64,000 nt of DNA from NCBI GenBank assembly GCA_965223405.1, contig CBDCWO010000006.1:3720001-3784000 (forward strand). The letters run 5' to 3'. This document shows positions 45,431 to 54,068 of the stretch, in pieces. The translations under genes and the position numbers were made by a program. This DNA is from CBDCWO01 sp965223405 (GTDB lineage Bacteria > Bacteroidota > Bacteroidia > Chitinophagales > Saprospiraceae). A model generated the notes under the pieces. The model searched no databases. It was given only the letters and a program-made list of their open reading frames with translations, and was not told where the DNA came from. The first letter of the stretch is position 1; each line of letters opens with the position of its first letter.

Positions 45431-45456
45431 TTGCAATCTGATTATTCATTTTTGTT

Positions 45457-46632
45457 TCAATAGTTGCCCAACATTCTGGTCATTTTTGACATATGTTCGA
45501 TGGATTCAGGCTTAGTTGGAGGTGCCACCGAGCACGCTGTACTCATGATATACCCACCTCCTGGTTTGGCAATTTCAAGACGATAACGAACTGCCGATTC
45601 GATATCCTGCAGAGATCCTTTATACAGGGTATTGACCGCATCAATGTTGCCTTTAATAAATACCTTTCCTTTGGTTTCTTTCAACGCATCTTCCAGGTCT
45701 ACCGTTCCTAATGGAGGTGGATCTAAGGTATCAATACCATTGGTCCCGGTTTGCATCATCAGATCCAGGCGATCTCCGATTCCTCCACAGGTATGGGTAT
45801 AAACCGGAACATCAATGGCTGATTTTATACCTTGGATTACCTGCTTTTCGTAGGGTAATACAAATTGGCTGTAAAACGCTCTGGAGATAAAACCGCTGCC
45901 GGCAAAAGCTGAAGAAATTAAAATGGCATCCGCTCCACACTTAGCTTCTAATATACCCAGTTCTATGGTACCGAAGGTGAGGGCTTGTAAACACGCATGA
46001 CATTTCTCAGGATCGGTAAGCAAACCCATCAAAGAAGCTTCATAATTTAGCAGCTCCATAAATTGGGAAAAAGGGCTGAAAACTTCTCCGTGCACTGATA
46101 TTTCATGTCCTACTTGTTCAATAACTTTGATTAGGGTATCATTGATATGTGTAGGAAAAAAATCGGACTTCGATCTTATTTCAGATTCAAAATCCCACCG
46201 GGTCGGATAGGTAATACCTCCCAAATTCCAAGGGTCCACGTAGTATAATTGATCAGGATCTATCTCGTCGAAAGATGGAAAATAGCGAATGCCGTTATTC
46301 AAATAATGGTGTGGATTATCATTCGGGGGAAAGGCGGTATAGGTTCCGTCCTTCCACCAAATCCAAATTTCACCTGGTTTTTGTTCGATTTTGGCCAGAT
46401 GTTTTTTCCAATCCGGTGGTCGGCCATGATGATTGACCAGTATACCATCAAATTGATAACGCTTTTGTAGATTGATTAGGGCTTGAGCAAAGCCATCAGA
46501 AGTAAACCAAATATCAAGAGGGTCCACACCGCTATAGAGAAAGTAGTGGCCAATAGCTAGCTGACACATTACCGGCACCCTGTCGGGGATTCCACCTCGC
46601 ATGGCGATGTTGACCCTTTCTTTGCTTGTCAT
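45457..46632 (-). CDS. UroD-fold corrinoid methyltransferase (MtaA/MtbA/CmuA type)
   Basis: A 391-residue protein of the uroporphyrinogen decarboxylase superfamily. The zinc ligands of the methyltransferase branch are present: His280 and Cys282 in YTHTCGG, and Cys367 in STACSVAP. Real UroD lacks these, so a decarboxylase role is unlikely. In known systems such proteins move methyl groups to or from a corrinoid protein. Its place as first gene of the corrinoid operon suggests that it supplies methyl groups from an unknown methylated substrate. Confidence 0.85.
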   Translation of the reverse strand: MTSKERVNIAMRGGIPDRVPVMCQLAIGHYFLYSGVDPLDIWFTSDGFAQALINLQKRYQFDGILVNHHGRPPDWKKHLAKIEQKPGEIWIWWKDGTYTAFPPNDNPHHYLNNGIRYFPSFDEIDPDQLYYVDPWNLGGITYPTRWDFESEIRSKSDFFPTHINDTLIKVIEQVGHEISVHGEVFSPFSQFMELLNYEASLMGLLTDPEKCHACLQALTFGTIELGILEAKCGADAILISSAFAGSGFISRAFYSQFVLPYEKQVIQGIKSAIDVPVYTHTCGGIGDRLDLMMQTGTNGIDTLDPPPLGTVDLEDALKETKGKVFIKGNIDAVNTLYKGSLQDIESAVRYRLEIAKPGGGYIMSTACSVAPPTKPESIEHMSKMTRMLGNY

Positions 46633-46954
46633 CTCTATGATGGTTAAAGAAAAAACGTCAGTATTAATCCCAAGTTATACAATTTTCAAAACTTAAGATA
46701 TAATGTGAGCAATTATTGAAAATTGAACCTTTCTATTACGCATTAACACACTAGGGTTTAACCAGAAATTGTAAATACAAATCAGGATTATCAATTAAAC
46801 TCCTCCGGAGGGGCATGCCCCCCTTGACAACGAATAACAGGGATGCCATTTATGAACCCTTTATCGCATTTACGGCGTGTGGGTCAATCATCATTTACTT
46901 TAATACGTCGCTATTTGAATTAATGAAGATACTCTTCAAAGGAGGTTATTTTGG
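46633..46954. other. Intergenic region with two adjacent GC-rich palindromes
   Basis: About 320 bases between two minus-strand genes. The only notable element is the palindrome pair at 46802-46821. The remainder is AT-rich without recognisable signals. Confidence 0.4.
46802..46821. repeat. Overlapping perfect palindromes
   Basis: CCTCCGGAGG (46802-46811) overlaps by two bases with GGGGCATGCCCC (46810-46821). Both are perfect and far richer in GC than the flanks. They may be a remnant of a mobile repeat or a protein-binding site. Confidence 0.5.
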
Positions 46955-47440
46955 CTAATGGACATGACCATGGTCCAATTCGGAAGAAGTCGCTTCCCTT
47001 ACATCGTTTATTTTTACTGAAAAAAAGAGATCGATCCCTGCCATCGGATGATTAAAGTCCACTTTTATTTTGTCGATACCAATTTCAGTAATGTTACCAT
47101 GGTACGCATTACCTTGGTTGTCTTGCATGGTAATTCGCTTACCTACTTGCAATTTATCGCGATCAACTTTTCCATCCACAGCAAATTGCTGGATATCGAA
47201 ATCCATAACCGCTTCGTCTTCAAAAAGACCATATGCGTCTTCAGCAACAATTCCAAAATCAACTTCATCTCCTGATTTTTTTCCTTCTATATTTTCTTCA
47301 AATGCAGGGATCATCTGACCGATTCCAAAAATAAATTTCAGGGGTTCAGAGCCATGGGTCTGTTCTATCAGTTCGCCATTTTTATCTTTCTCGGTCAATT
47401 TGTAATCTAGGCTAACTACTGTGTTTTTTACGATATTCAT
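46955..47440 (-). CDS. slyD: FKBP-type peptidyl-prolyl isomerase, SlyD-like
   Basis: A 161-residue cytoplasmic proline isomerase and chaperone. The FKBP half (GSEPLKFIFGIGQMIPAFEENIEG pattern) is split by the insert-in-flap chaperone domain (AEDAYG to about residue 125), as in SlyD. NHPMAGIDLFF near residue 130 is the family's closing motif. The tail DHGHVH is a short version of the metal-binding His tail of E. coli SlyD. Single gene. Confidence 0.92.
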   Translation of the reverse strand: MNIVKNTVVSLDYKLTEKDKNGELIEQTHGSEPLKFIFGIGQMIPAFEENIEGKKSGDEVDFGIVAEDAYGLFEDEAVMDFDIQQFAVDGKVDRDKLQVGKRITMQDNQGNAYHGNITEIGIDKIKVDFNHPMAGIDLFFSVKINDVREATSSELDHGHVH

Positions 47441-47683
47441 TTCTTACTATTTAAATTGGGCTGCAAGGTAGGAAATAGATAATTGTTCAAGGCATAAAGT
47501 TGAGTTTCTAAAACCGAAATGCCGGAATAAAAATCATGATTGAAAGTTCTGGAATGAATTAGAATTACTTGATCATGAATCGCTTGGAAAATGCTTAAAT
47601 TTAGGATTTCCAGCACCACTATGGAATTTGTAATGGATGATAGAATTGATCATCTTGTTAATATTTGATAAAAACATTGTCAT

Positions 47684-50602
47684 ATGATTATTCGATTGGC
47701 CTTCATGTACGTTTGTCTTGTCTTGTCTTTGGATATAAATGCACAGGAATTGCAGCAAGCGGTAAAGAAATTGCCGATAATTGAAGGTGCTTATAATTCC
47801 GGGATCAATCAGGATTGGTTGGTCAAGAAGCCTGACCTTCAGTCTGGTGTTTTCAGGAATGTATCCGGAAATGAAATTATCCTATCCAATGGTATACTTT
47901 CCCGAACTTTCAGAATAAATCCCAACGGAGCAACGGTAAGTTTAAAATTACTCAAATCCGGTGAAGAATTTATCCGGGCCATTAAACCGGAAGCTATATT
48001 GGACGTAGCAGGATTTAATTTTCAGGTAGGAGGATTGGAAGGGCAACCTAATTTGGCTTTTTTGTACCCCGATTGGATCGATGCGCTGACTGCGGACCCA
48101 TTGTCATTTAATTTGATTGACATCAAGGTTGGCGAGCCGTTGAAGCGAATGGAATGGAATCCATTGAGTCATCATGCACCCGATGCAGTATGGCCACCTC
48201 AAGGGATTCGATTACAGATGAACTATCGCATCGGAGACCTTGGACCAGAGGATTTATTACGTTTATCCCAATCTAGTCAAGTTGGCCGTATGGCGATGGT
48301 CCAGGATGACTTTTCTACTTTGTCTGATGACTGGAATGTAAGGGTTAGTCCTGGCCACCCTAGAAGTTCGTTCATCAATGAAGGAAAACCTGGAGAAATA
48401 TATACTCCAAACAACAGTGCGGTTTTTGCAGAATATGCTCTACCTGCTGATGTAGGTCTAGTTGAGACTTCGATTGATGCCGGTACCGATTTAAGTGGAT
48501 TCTGGGGTCCGGGCATCGCATTGGTGTGGAAAGATAAGGTGGTCAAGTTTAATATGAGGCCTGGGAATGAATCGGGTTCAAAAAATAATGGTGCCTGGAG
48601 ATTTACCGTTTATGATGGTACCAGAGAGCATGCTCGTGCTGGTGGTAAGGATAACGTGGATTTTAATCAGACCTGGTTGTTACGTCTTCGCATTGAAGGT
48701 CATTTTGTGCATTGCGAAGCAAAACCGGTAAATGGATATTGGAAGACCTATCACTCCGTTGATTTTGGAGTACCAGTCATAGATCCAGTTGCCGTTAGGA
48801 TCGGAAAATTAGGTAGGAATGGAGCCGGTGAAGACCATGAATTTTTGGGTGAGTTGGTACGCTTGAAGTTTAACCACTTTGGCGCCTATGGTAAAGTTGA
48901 TCCGCAGGAGGTTGCCAAAATGAGGACTGTTCTCAAAGATCTTCAGAATTTACAAGTTTCCGTAAATTATGAGTTATATGATCACATTCCGGTAATGAGT
49001 AAGTGGATTACTTTGCACAATAAAGCTTCGTCTCCAATTCGGATAGACAACATAACGTCTGAGTATTTAGGCATTGCAGATCATGATCCTTATGGGGGTT
49101 ATCGGGGGAGGGATGACTTAAAAATTAAGCCTAATATACATTTTGAAACCGATTATGCTTTTTCAGCCGGACGAGTTAAAGTGGCGAATTCACAAAGTAT
49201 TCATTGGGAGACCGATCAGGAATATGTAACTCAGATTTCCTGGATTCAGGATATACCCAATGTAATGAAAATCTTTCCCAAGTATGGGTATAATTTGCAG
49301 ATTGAGCCTGATGAGCAATTCGAATCGATCCGCTCATTTATGTTACCCTACGATTCGTACGATAAGGAAAGAAATGGATTGGCTTTGCGTAAAATGTACC
49401 GCACTATTGCACCTTGGATTACCGAAAATCCATTGATGTTTCATATCACGCGATCTAAATGGGATGAATACATAAATGGGGTGAATCAAGCGGCAGAAGT
49501 GGGATATGAAATGGTTAATTTTTCATTCGGCAGTGGATTTAATCCGGAAAACGAATCGAAGGAAAATTATGAGCAAATGATCAAGTATGCAGGGTATGCC
49601 GATCAAAAGGGAATTAAGATTGGGACCTATTCCTTATTGGCATCACGAAGGATAAGTGATAAGGATGATGTAATCAATCCAAAAACAGGAAAAAGAGGTG
49701 GATTTGCCACTTTTGGCAACTCACCATGCCTGGGAAGCGAATGGGGATTGGAATATTTTCGGAAAATGTATAAAATGTTTTCAGAAACAGGTTTTAAGAC
49801 CTTTACCCATGATGGCAATTACCCGGGAGATATTTGTGCGTCTGAAGATCACCCGGGTCATATTGGATTGGGTGATTCCCAATACAAACAATGGAAAATC
49901 ATTACCGATTTCTATAAGTGGTGTAAAGGGCAGGGAGTATATCTGCGGGTACCGGATTATTATTATCTCAACGGCTCCAATCAATGCGGTATTGGATATC
50001 GCGAAAACAATTGGTCTTTACCACGTCGACATCAATTGATCCATACCAGACAAAATGCCTATGATGGCACTTGGGAGAGCACCCCTTCTATGCGTTGGAG
50101 TTTCATCCCTTTACAGCAATATCATGGAGGAGGAGCTGCGGCTACCGTTGAACCTTTGCACGAACACCTTGATCATTATGAAATGATGTTGATGTCCAAT
50201 CTGGGGATGGGAGTACAGTCCGCTTTACGTGGCCCCAGATTATATGATACCGATGAGACCAAGGCGATGGTAACCCGGGTTGTAAACTGGTATAAAAAAT
50301 ATCGTGATATTCTGGAAAGCGACCTGATACATTTACGTAGAGCTGACGGTCGTGATCTGGATTTTATGATGCATGTGAATCCAGCTTTGCAGCAAAAAGG
50401 GTTTTTGCTGGTCTTTAACCCAACAGATAATTATCTTAAAAAAACGATCAAGTTACCCCTCTACTACACTGGGCTTAAGGATCAAGCTTTAGTAAGGGAA
50501 AGGGAACTTGAGGGAGTTACAATGAAACTAAACCGACAGTATGAAATCGAATTGGAAATTGAAGCGAAACCCAATTGGTACAATTGGTATGTTATAGAAT
50601 AG
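47684..50602 (+). CDS. Large secreted glycoside-hydrolase-like protein (GH36/clan D-like)
   Basis: A 972-residue exported protein. A signal peptide (to about residue 21, INAQ) is followed by a beta-sandwich start (NEIILSNGILSRTF), an inserted jelly-roll-like domain (about 205-405, DDFSTLSDDWNV to LKFNHFGAYG), the rest of the sandwich, and a C-terminal barrel with EVGYEMVNFSFGSGF and FKTFTHDGNYPGD. The overall plan recalls alpha-galactosidases of clan GH-D, where a barrel Asp is the nucleophile; Asp in THDGNYPGD is the candidate here. Neither family nor substrate can be fixed. Single gene. Confidence 0.65.
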   Translation: MIIRLAFMYVCLVLSLDINAQELQQAVKKLPIIEGAYNSGINQDWLVKKPDLQSGVFRNVSGNEIILSNGILSRTFRINPNGATVSLKLLKSGEEFIRAIKPEAILDVAGFNFQVGGLEGQPNLAFLYPDWIDALTADPLSFNLIDIKVGEPLKRMEWNPLSHHAPDAVWPPQGIRLQMNYRIGDLGPEDLLRLSQSSQVGRMAMVQDDFSTLSDDWNVRVSPGHPRSSFINEGKPGEIYTPNNSAVFAEYALPADVGLVETSIDAGTDLSGFWGPGIALVWKDKVVKFNMRPGNESGSKNNGAWRFTVYDGTREHARAGGKDNVDFNQTWLLRLRIEGHFVHCEAKPVNGYWKTYHSVDFGVPVIDPVAVRIGKLGRNGAGEDHEFLGELVRLKFNHFGAYGKVDPQEVAKMRTVLKDLQNLQVSVNYELYDHIPVMSKWITLHNKASSPIRIDNITSEYLGIADHDPYGGYRGRDDLKIKPNIHFETDYAFSAGRVKVANSQSIHWETDQEYVTQISWIQDIPNVMKIFPKYGYNLQIEPDEQFESIRSFMLPYDSYDKERNGLALRKMYRTIAPWITENPLMFHITRSKWDEYINGVNQAAEVGYEMVNFSFGSGFNPENESKENYEQMIKYAGYADQKGIKIGTYSLLASRRISDKDDVINPKTGKRGGFATFGNSPCLGSEWGLEYFRKMYKMFSETGFKTFTHDGNYPGDICASEDHPGHIGLGDSQYKQWKIITDFYKWCKGQGVYLRVPDYYYLNGSNQCGIGYRENNWSLPRRHQLIHTRQNAYDGTWESTPSMRWSFIPLQQYHGGGAAATVEPLHEHLDHYEMMLMSNLGMGVQSALRGPRLYDTDETKAMVTRVVNWYKKYRDILESDLIHLRRADGRDLDFMMHVNPALQQKGFLLVFNPTDNYLKKTIKLPLYYTGLKDQALVRERELEGVTMKLNRQYEIELEIEAKPNWYNWYVIE

Positions 50603-50605
50603 AAA

Positions 50606-50842
50606 TTATTCTTCTTCCGAGTTTAAGATATGATCCAATATCCGTTTGGCCTTAATGATTGAATTACGTTGGGTGTAAATTTTAATCCCTCCGACTCCAA
50701 GCGATACCAGAGGATCCACGGATACAGTATGCTCATCCTTAACGATAAAAGGTATCTCCCTTTTAGTCAATTCAATCTTAAACAGGATAAATGCGATATC
50801 AGTAGCATAGTGAAACCTGGCCGCGAGAATCCATTTGTCCAT
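50606..50842 (-). CDS. DUF2007 family small protein
   Basis: A 78-residue cytoplasmic protein of the DUF2007 (putative signal-transducing) family: FHYATDIAFILFKIELTKREIPF, quoted here as the segment from FHYATD to REIPF, matches the family's first helix and strand. The ATG at 50842 fits the family start better than a TTG 5 codons upstream. It lies 18 bases after the DUF4870 gene and probably shares its transcript. Function unknown. Confidence 0.7.
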   Translation of the reverse strand: MDKWILAARFHYATDIAFILFKIELTKREIPFIVKDEHTVSVDPLVSLGVGGIKIYTQRNSIIKAKRILDHILNSEEE

Positions 50843-50860
50843 ATGTATAAGTAACAAGTG

Positions 50861-51292
50861 TTACTTGAGAAAAGTTATGGAGAAAGGATAATCATATAAT
50901 TCTCCTTTACGTGCTTTTGTAGATCCTATAATCGTATAGATCACATTCAAAATCACCACGATTACCATAATCATAGCAAATAAAATAAGACCGGGAATGC
51001 TATGTTCCGGATGTCCATGGCTAAATATTTTAAATATTTTCCAAAAGCTAATGGCAGTAATACCTAATACAATCAAAATGTAAGAGAGTTGAAAGTTAAT
51101 TACCGAGCGACCGTGTTCATCTAAAAAACGTGATTTGCGCGAACTAGTATGCCAAAATATTAAAGGACCGATTAAATTGCCCAAGGGGAATAAAAATCCA
51201 GCCAAAGACGATAAGTGTATGTAACTCGCAATTCTTAAATCATCCTCCGTAATTTCTTCTCTGTTTTCAAATTTGTCATCAATTACTTCCAT
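50861..51292 (-). CDS. DUF4870 domain membrane protein
   Basis: A 143-residue inner-membrane protein. An acidic N-terminus is followed by IASYIHLSSLAGFLFPLGNLIGPLIFW-type sequence (first segments of DUF4870), FLDEHGRSVINFQLSY, and two further hydrophobic helices. The family is small, widespread and uncharacterised. It is in one transcript with the DUF2007 gene. Confidence 0.85.
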   Translation of the reverse strand: MEVIDDKFENREEITEDDLRIASYIHLSSLAGFLFPLGNLIGPLIFWHTSSRKSRFLDEHGRSVINFQLSYILIVLGITAISFWKIFKIFSHGHPEHSIPGLILFAMIMVIVVILNVIYTIIGSTKARKGELYDYPFSITFLK

Positions 51293-51689
51293 ACATCAAT
51301 AGTCCTATTTTTAAGGCTGTAAGTCAATCTAATTCGACATAATGAATAGTTCTATCGATGAGTAATTATACTCAAATTAACTCTATACGTTACGAGTGAG
51401 TCTAGTCCGAAAAGTCAACATCAAAGCCTTCGGTAAAAATAATTTGGTTTTAGAATTTGCCCACGCTCGCCTCCGACTCCTAAAGGAGAGTCCTCCCGCA
51501 TAACTTGCTGTAAATGAATGCGCGACTGCATTCCCTTTTGGGCTAGGGTAAAGAATGGATTTGTGGGCGGAGGCCCTTTAGGGTTAGGGTGGCGGGGGAG
51601 TATACAATATTTTGCATTATTTCAAGTATTCTTTTTAAATGACAGTTTTCGGAGTGGACTCACGAGTGGTTGACATATGAACGGACCAA
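51293..51689. other. Non-coding region with GC-rich hairpins and an IS-like end
   Basis: About 400 bases. A GC-rich patch (51460-51600) holds hairpins such as GACTCCT-AA-AGGAG and GAATGC/GCATTC and G-rich direct repeats (GGGTTAGGGT). An IS1182-like end lies at 51646-51669. The patch resembles in style, not in sequence, the blocks at 31901 and 35381. No gene is supported. Confidence 0.4.
51646..51669. repeat. Solo IS1182-type terminus (relic)
   Basis: TTTTCGGAGTGGACTC followed by ACGAGTGG matches the right end of the IS1182-type element plus target (TTTTCGGAGTAAACTC, ACTAGTGG at 11829-11851) at 21 of 24 positions. No other part of the element is recognisable nearby. Confidence 0.5.
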
Positions 51690-52781
51690 TCAATCTCCAA
51701 AGGAAATTCCCAGTTTTCTGGCAGTTCTAATTAGTGAATTCGAGGGACTCAAATAATTGTATCTGATAATTGCTTCTTTGATTGGAACCGAGATAAAATC
51801 GTTTCCTTTTAATGCGACCATTTTACCATATTCGTTATTCAATACCATTTCAAAAGCTTTTACTCCCATTGCAGAAGCTAGAATTCGATCGAAGGCTATA
51901 GGAGTACCTCCTCTTTGTATATGTCCCAGAGTAGTCGTCCTGATTTGTGCATCGCATAGTTTTTCCAATTCTCCTCTGAGAAAGTTGCCGATACCTCCCA
52001 ATTTTACATGCAAATCGCCTTTATCTTTAGCTCTAGTACCCACTACCATTCCGTCTTTAGGCCTGGCCCCTTCGGCAATAACTATATTGACAAAACCTCT
52101 GCCACCACGATAACGTCTTTCGATGCGATACGCTAACTTTTCCAGTTCGAATGGTATTTCCGGAATCAAGCAAATTTCGGCACCGCCTGCAACTGCAGTA
52201 TGCAAGGCGATCCAACCCGCATCCCTACCCATTACTTCCATAATCATTACCCGATGATGACTTTCTGCAGTGGTAACTAATTTGTCAAAACAATCGGTGG
52301 CTATTTGAACCGCAGTAGAAAATCCAAAGGTCATGTCGGTAGCGGATAAATCATTGTCTATTGTCTTAGGAACACCAATAATATTTAAACCCTTTTCGAA
52401 TAAACTTTGCGATATCTTTTGACTTCCATCTCCTCCAATGTTAATGACAGCATCAAAGTCTAACTCTCTTATCTTTTTCACCAATTCCACCGTTCGATCT
52501 ACATACTGAATTGTTCCGTCCGGTTGTTCCATTGGGAAGTTCAAGGGATTGCCTTTATTGGTAGTTTTGATTATAGTTCCACCCTTCACATGGATGCCTG
52601 CCGTCCTCCTGGTCGTAAGACGAATCAATTCGGGTGGATCGCGAAAAATCCCGGAGAAAGCCTCTATGCTTCCCCATACTTCCCAACCACCTTCCGAATG
52701 CGCAGCCTTTGATATAGCTCTCAAGACGGCATTTAGGCCGGGACAGTCTCCACCTCCAGTTAGTACTAAAAGTTTTTTCAT
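51690..52781 (-). CDS. pfkA: 6-phosphofructokinase
   Basis: A 363-residue phosphofructokinase. GGDCPGLNAVLRA opens the fold, INIGGDGS near residue 115 is the phosphate-donor site, PKTIDNDL near 138 the substrate site with the catalytic Asp, and MGRDAGWIA near 180 follows. GGDGS with PKTIDND is the pattern of the mixed group III enzymes; Gly rather than Asp in GGDG favours ATP over pyrophosphate, but PPi use is not ruled out. Length agrees with that group (longer than E. coli PfkA, 320). Confidence 0.9.
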   Translation of the reverse strand: MKKLLVLTGGGDCPGLNAVLRAISKAAHSEGGWEVWGSIEAFSGIFRDPPELIRLTTRRTAGIHVKGGTIIKTTNKGNPLNFPMEQPDGTIQYVDRTVELVKKIRELDFDAVINIGGDGSQKISQSLFEKGLNIIGVPKTIDNDLSATDMTFGFSTAVQIATDCFDKLVTTAESHHRVMIMEVMGRDAGWIALHTAVAGGAEICLIPEIPFELEKLAYRIERRYRGGRGFVNIVIAEGARPKDGMVVGTRAKDKGDLHVKLGGIGNFLRGELEKLCDAQIRTTTLGHIQRGGTPIAFDRILASAMGVKAFEMVLNNEYGKMVALKGNDFISVPIKEAIIRYNYLSPSNSLIRTARKLGISFGD

Positions 52782-52873
52782 TTGAATTATTTAGAGGGTA
52801 AATTAAATAAATCGCCCGTAACTAACTTGAAAATTAAAGTAAGACTACCACACTAAATGCTAAAGAATACAGA

Positions 52874-53185
52874 TCAGTTTTCTATCGGTAACTCGAATAA
52901 GTCTGTCAAAGTTTGTACCGATTGCATTCCGGATTGGCGCCAAAGGATTTGACCTTTCTGATAGAGAACAAAAGTGGGAACACCCTGAATTCCCATTTTA
53001 ATGGCCAGGTTTCTATTTTGATCAACATCAATTTTAACTATCGAACCTTTATTTCCGATCTTGCGAGCAACTTGTTTGAGTACAGGGGCCATTGCTTTGC
53101 AAGGCCCACACCATTCGGCAGAAAAGTCTACCAATACCGGCTTGTCACTATTGATTAATTCCTGAAAGGATACTTTCTTTTTCAT
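52874..53185 (-). CDS. trxA: Thioredoxin
   Basis: A 103-residue thioredoxin with the active site WCGPCK (Cys26 and Cys29), the VDFSAEWCGPCKAMAP context and the cis-proline in GVPTF. No signal peptide, so cytoplasmic. Its promoter has a TAATTTTG -7 box with a GTGA-N6-TCAC dyad at the distance expected for a class II activator site, shared with two sulfur-related genes further on. Confidence 0.92.
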   Translation of the reverse strand: MKKKVSFQELINSDKPVLVDFSAEWCGPCKAMAPVLKQVARKIGNKGSIVKIDVDQNRNLAIKMGIQGVPTFVLYQKGQILWRQSGMQSVQTLTDLFELPIEN

Positions 53186-53209
53186 AAATTTTATTTAATA
53201 ATTTCACTA

Positions 53210-53253
53210 CAAAATTAAGTGAGATTTCACTTTAAATAAGTGACCAAGATCAC
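53210..53253 (-). promoter_or_regulatory. trxA promoter with CRP/FNR-type operator
   Basis: Minus strand: the perfect dyad GTGA-N6-TCAC at 53240-53253, a 22-base spacer, then TAATTTTG (53210-53217), an exact Bacteroidota -7 box, 24 bases before the trxA ATG. The dyad centre falls near -41, the position of an activator site that touches RNA polymerase. A second dyad, GTGA-N4-TCAC, lies in the spacer at 53219-53230. Confidence 0.6.
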
Positions 53254-53324
53254 AGGGAATGTTCTTGAAAATCTGAAAGTTCTACGAAATATTTCGGAAA
53301 TTTGGGCTCATATTAATTCATAAT

Positions 53325-53837
53325 ATGTTGAATAAAATAAATACGTCATTGAAGTGCTTCAATCAGCATATCTCACAGGATATATTCAGGTATTTATTAT
53401 GGACTCTTTTAGTAGTGGTTGCAGTAGCTTGCGCTCAGGATACCAATACTGCTGTAGATCAAAACAATGTCAAACCTTTAAATCCCAACGGGGACAGTGA
53501 ATTAGCCTTACTGATGAGAGTTATGCACGAAGAAGGAATGAAGATAAAAGCACAGGTTGAAAATGGTGAACTCCCAAAAATCAATCAGGATTTTGAAAAA
53601 ATTTTGACTGCAGTTCCTACAGAGTCAGGAAAAACCGAATCAGCGATTTATCAATCATTCGCCAATGCTTACATAGCTAGTATCAAAGCATTGATGCAGT
53701 CAAATCCTGCAGAGGTTCAAAATAGGTATGTTGAGGTAGTCAATACTTGTATGAATTGCCATGAACAGGTTTGTCCGGGACCCATGATGGTAATTAACAA
53801 ACTTTATCCCAAAGAAGGAGTATTGAGATATGAGTAG
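53325..53837 (+). CDS. Lipoprotein with a c-type heme-binding motif (CMNCH)
   Basis: A 170-residue lipoprotein. After MLNKINTSLKCFNQ a hydrophobic signal segment ends in VAVACAQ, with the lipobox cysteine. The mature part is helical and acidic. Near the C-terminus, NTCMNCHEQVCPGP has one CxxCH motif, which normally binds heme c covalently. No other cytochrome domain is recognised, and the protein is unlike standard class I cytochromes in that CxxCH is at the end. It is transcribed divergently from trxA across the operator region. An electron-transfer or gas-sensing role is possible. Confidence 0.65.
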   Translation: MLNKINTSLKCFNQHISQDIFRYLLWTLLVVVAVACAQDTNTAVDQNNVKPLNPNGDSELALLMRVMHEEGMKIKAQVENGELPKINQDFEKILTAVPTESGKTESAIYQSFANAYIASIKALMQSNPAEVQNRYVEVVNTCMNCHEQVCPGPMMVINKLYPKEGVLRYE

Positions 53838-54068
53838 TGAGTATTGAGATTTGTGTGTGTGTTTGTGTGCGTATGTTTCTGTGTAACAATGTCTTAATAA
53901 AGTCTCCTTAAGTTGTTTGATGGGGGTTTAAGCAATTCACTTGATTCAAAATTAATAAAACAGATCAAGCGGATTTGAATTTGGCAAGATGTTAGTGAAT
54001 TTGTTTTTTAAATCCTACTTCTGCAGTGCTATCAAAAAAAATCATTTCTGGGAATTGAATCTAATTTC

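Noticed and set aside
45457..46632. Uroporphyrinogen decarboxylase (hemE)
   Set aside because: The His-x-Cys and later Cys zinc ligands belong to the methyltransferase branch, and the gene is in a corrinoid operon, not among heme genes.
52440..52460. Pyrophosphate-dependent phosphofructokinase
   Set aside because: The donor-site motif is GGDGS, with Gly where PPi enzymes have Asp. PKTIDND alone does not prove PPi use, so the neutral name is kept.
53845..53885. TG-rich microsatellite as a phase-variation tract
   Set aside because: It lies after the stop of the CxxCH lipoprotein gene, is irregular, and is not in a promoter or reading frame.
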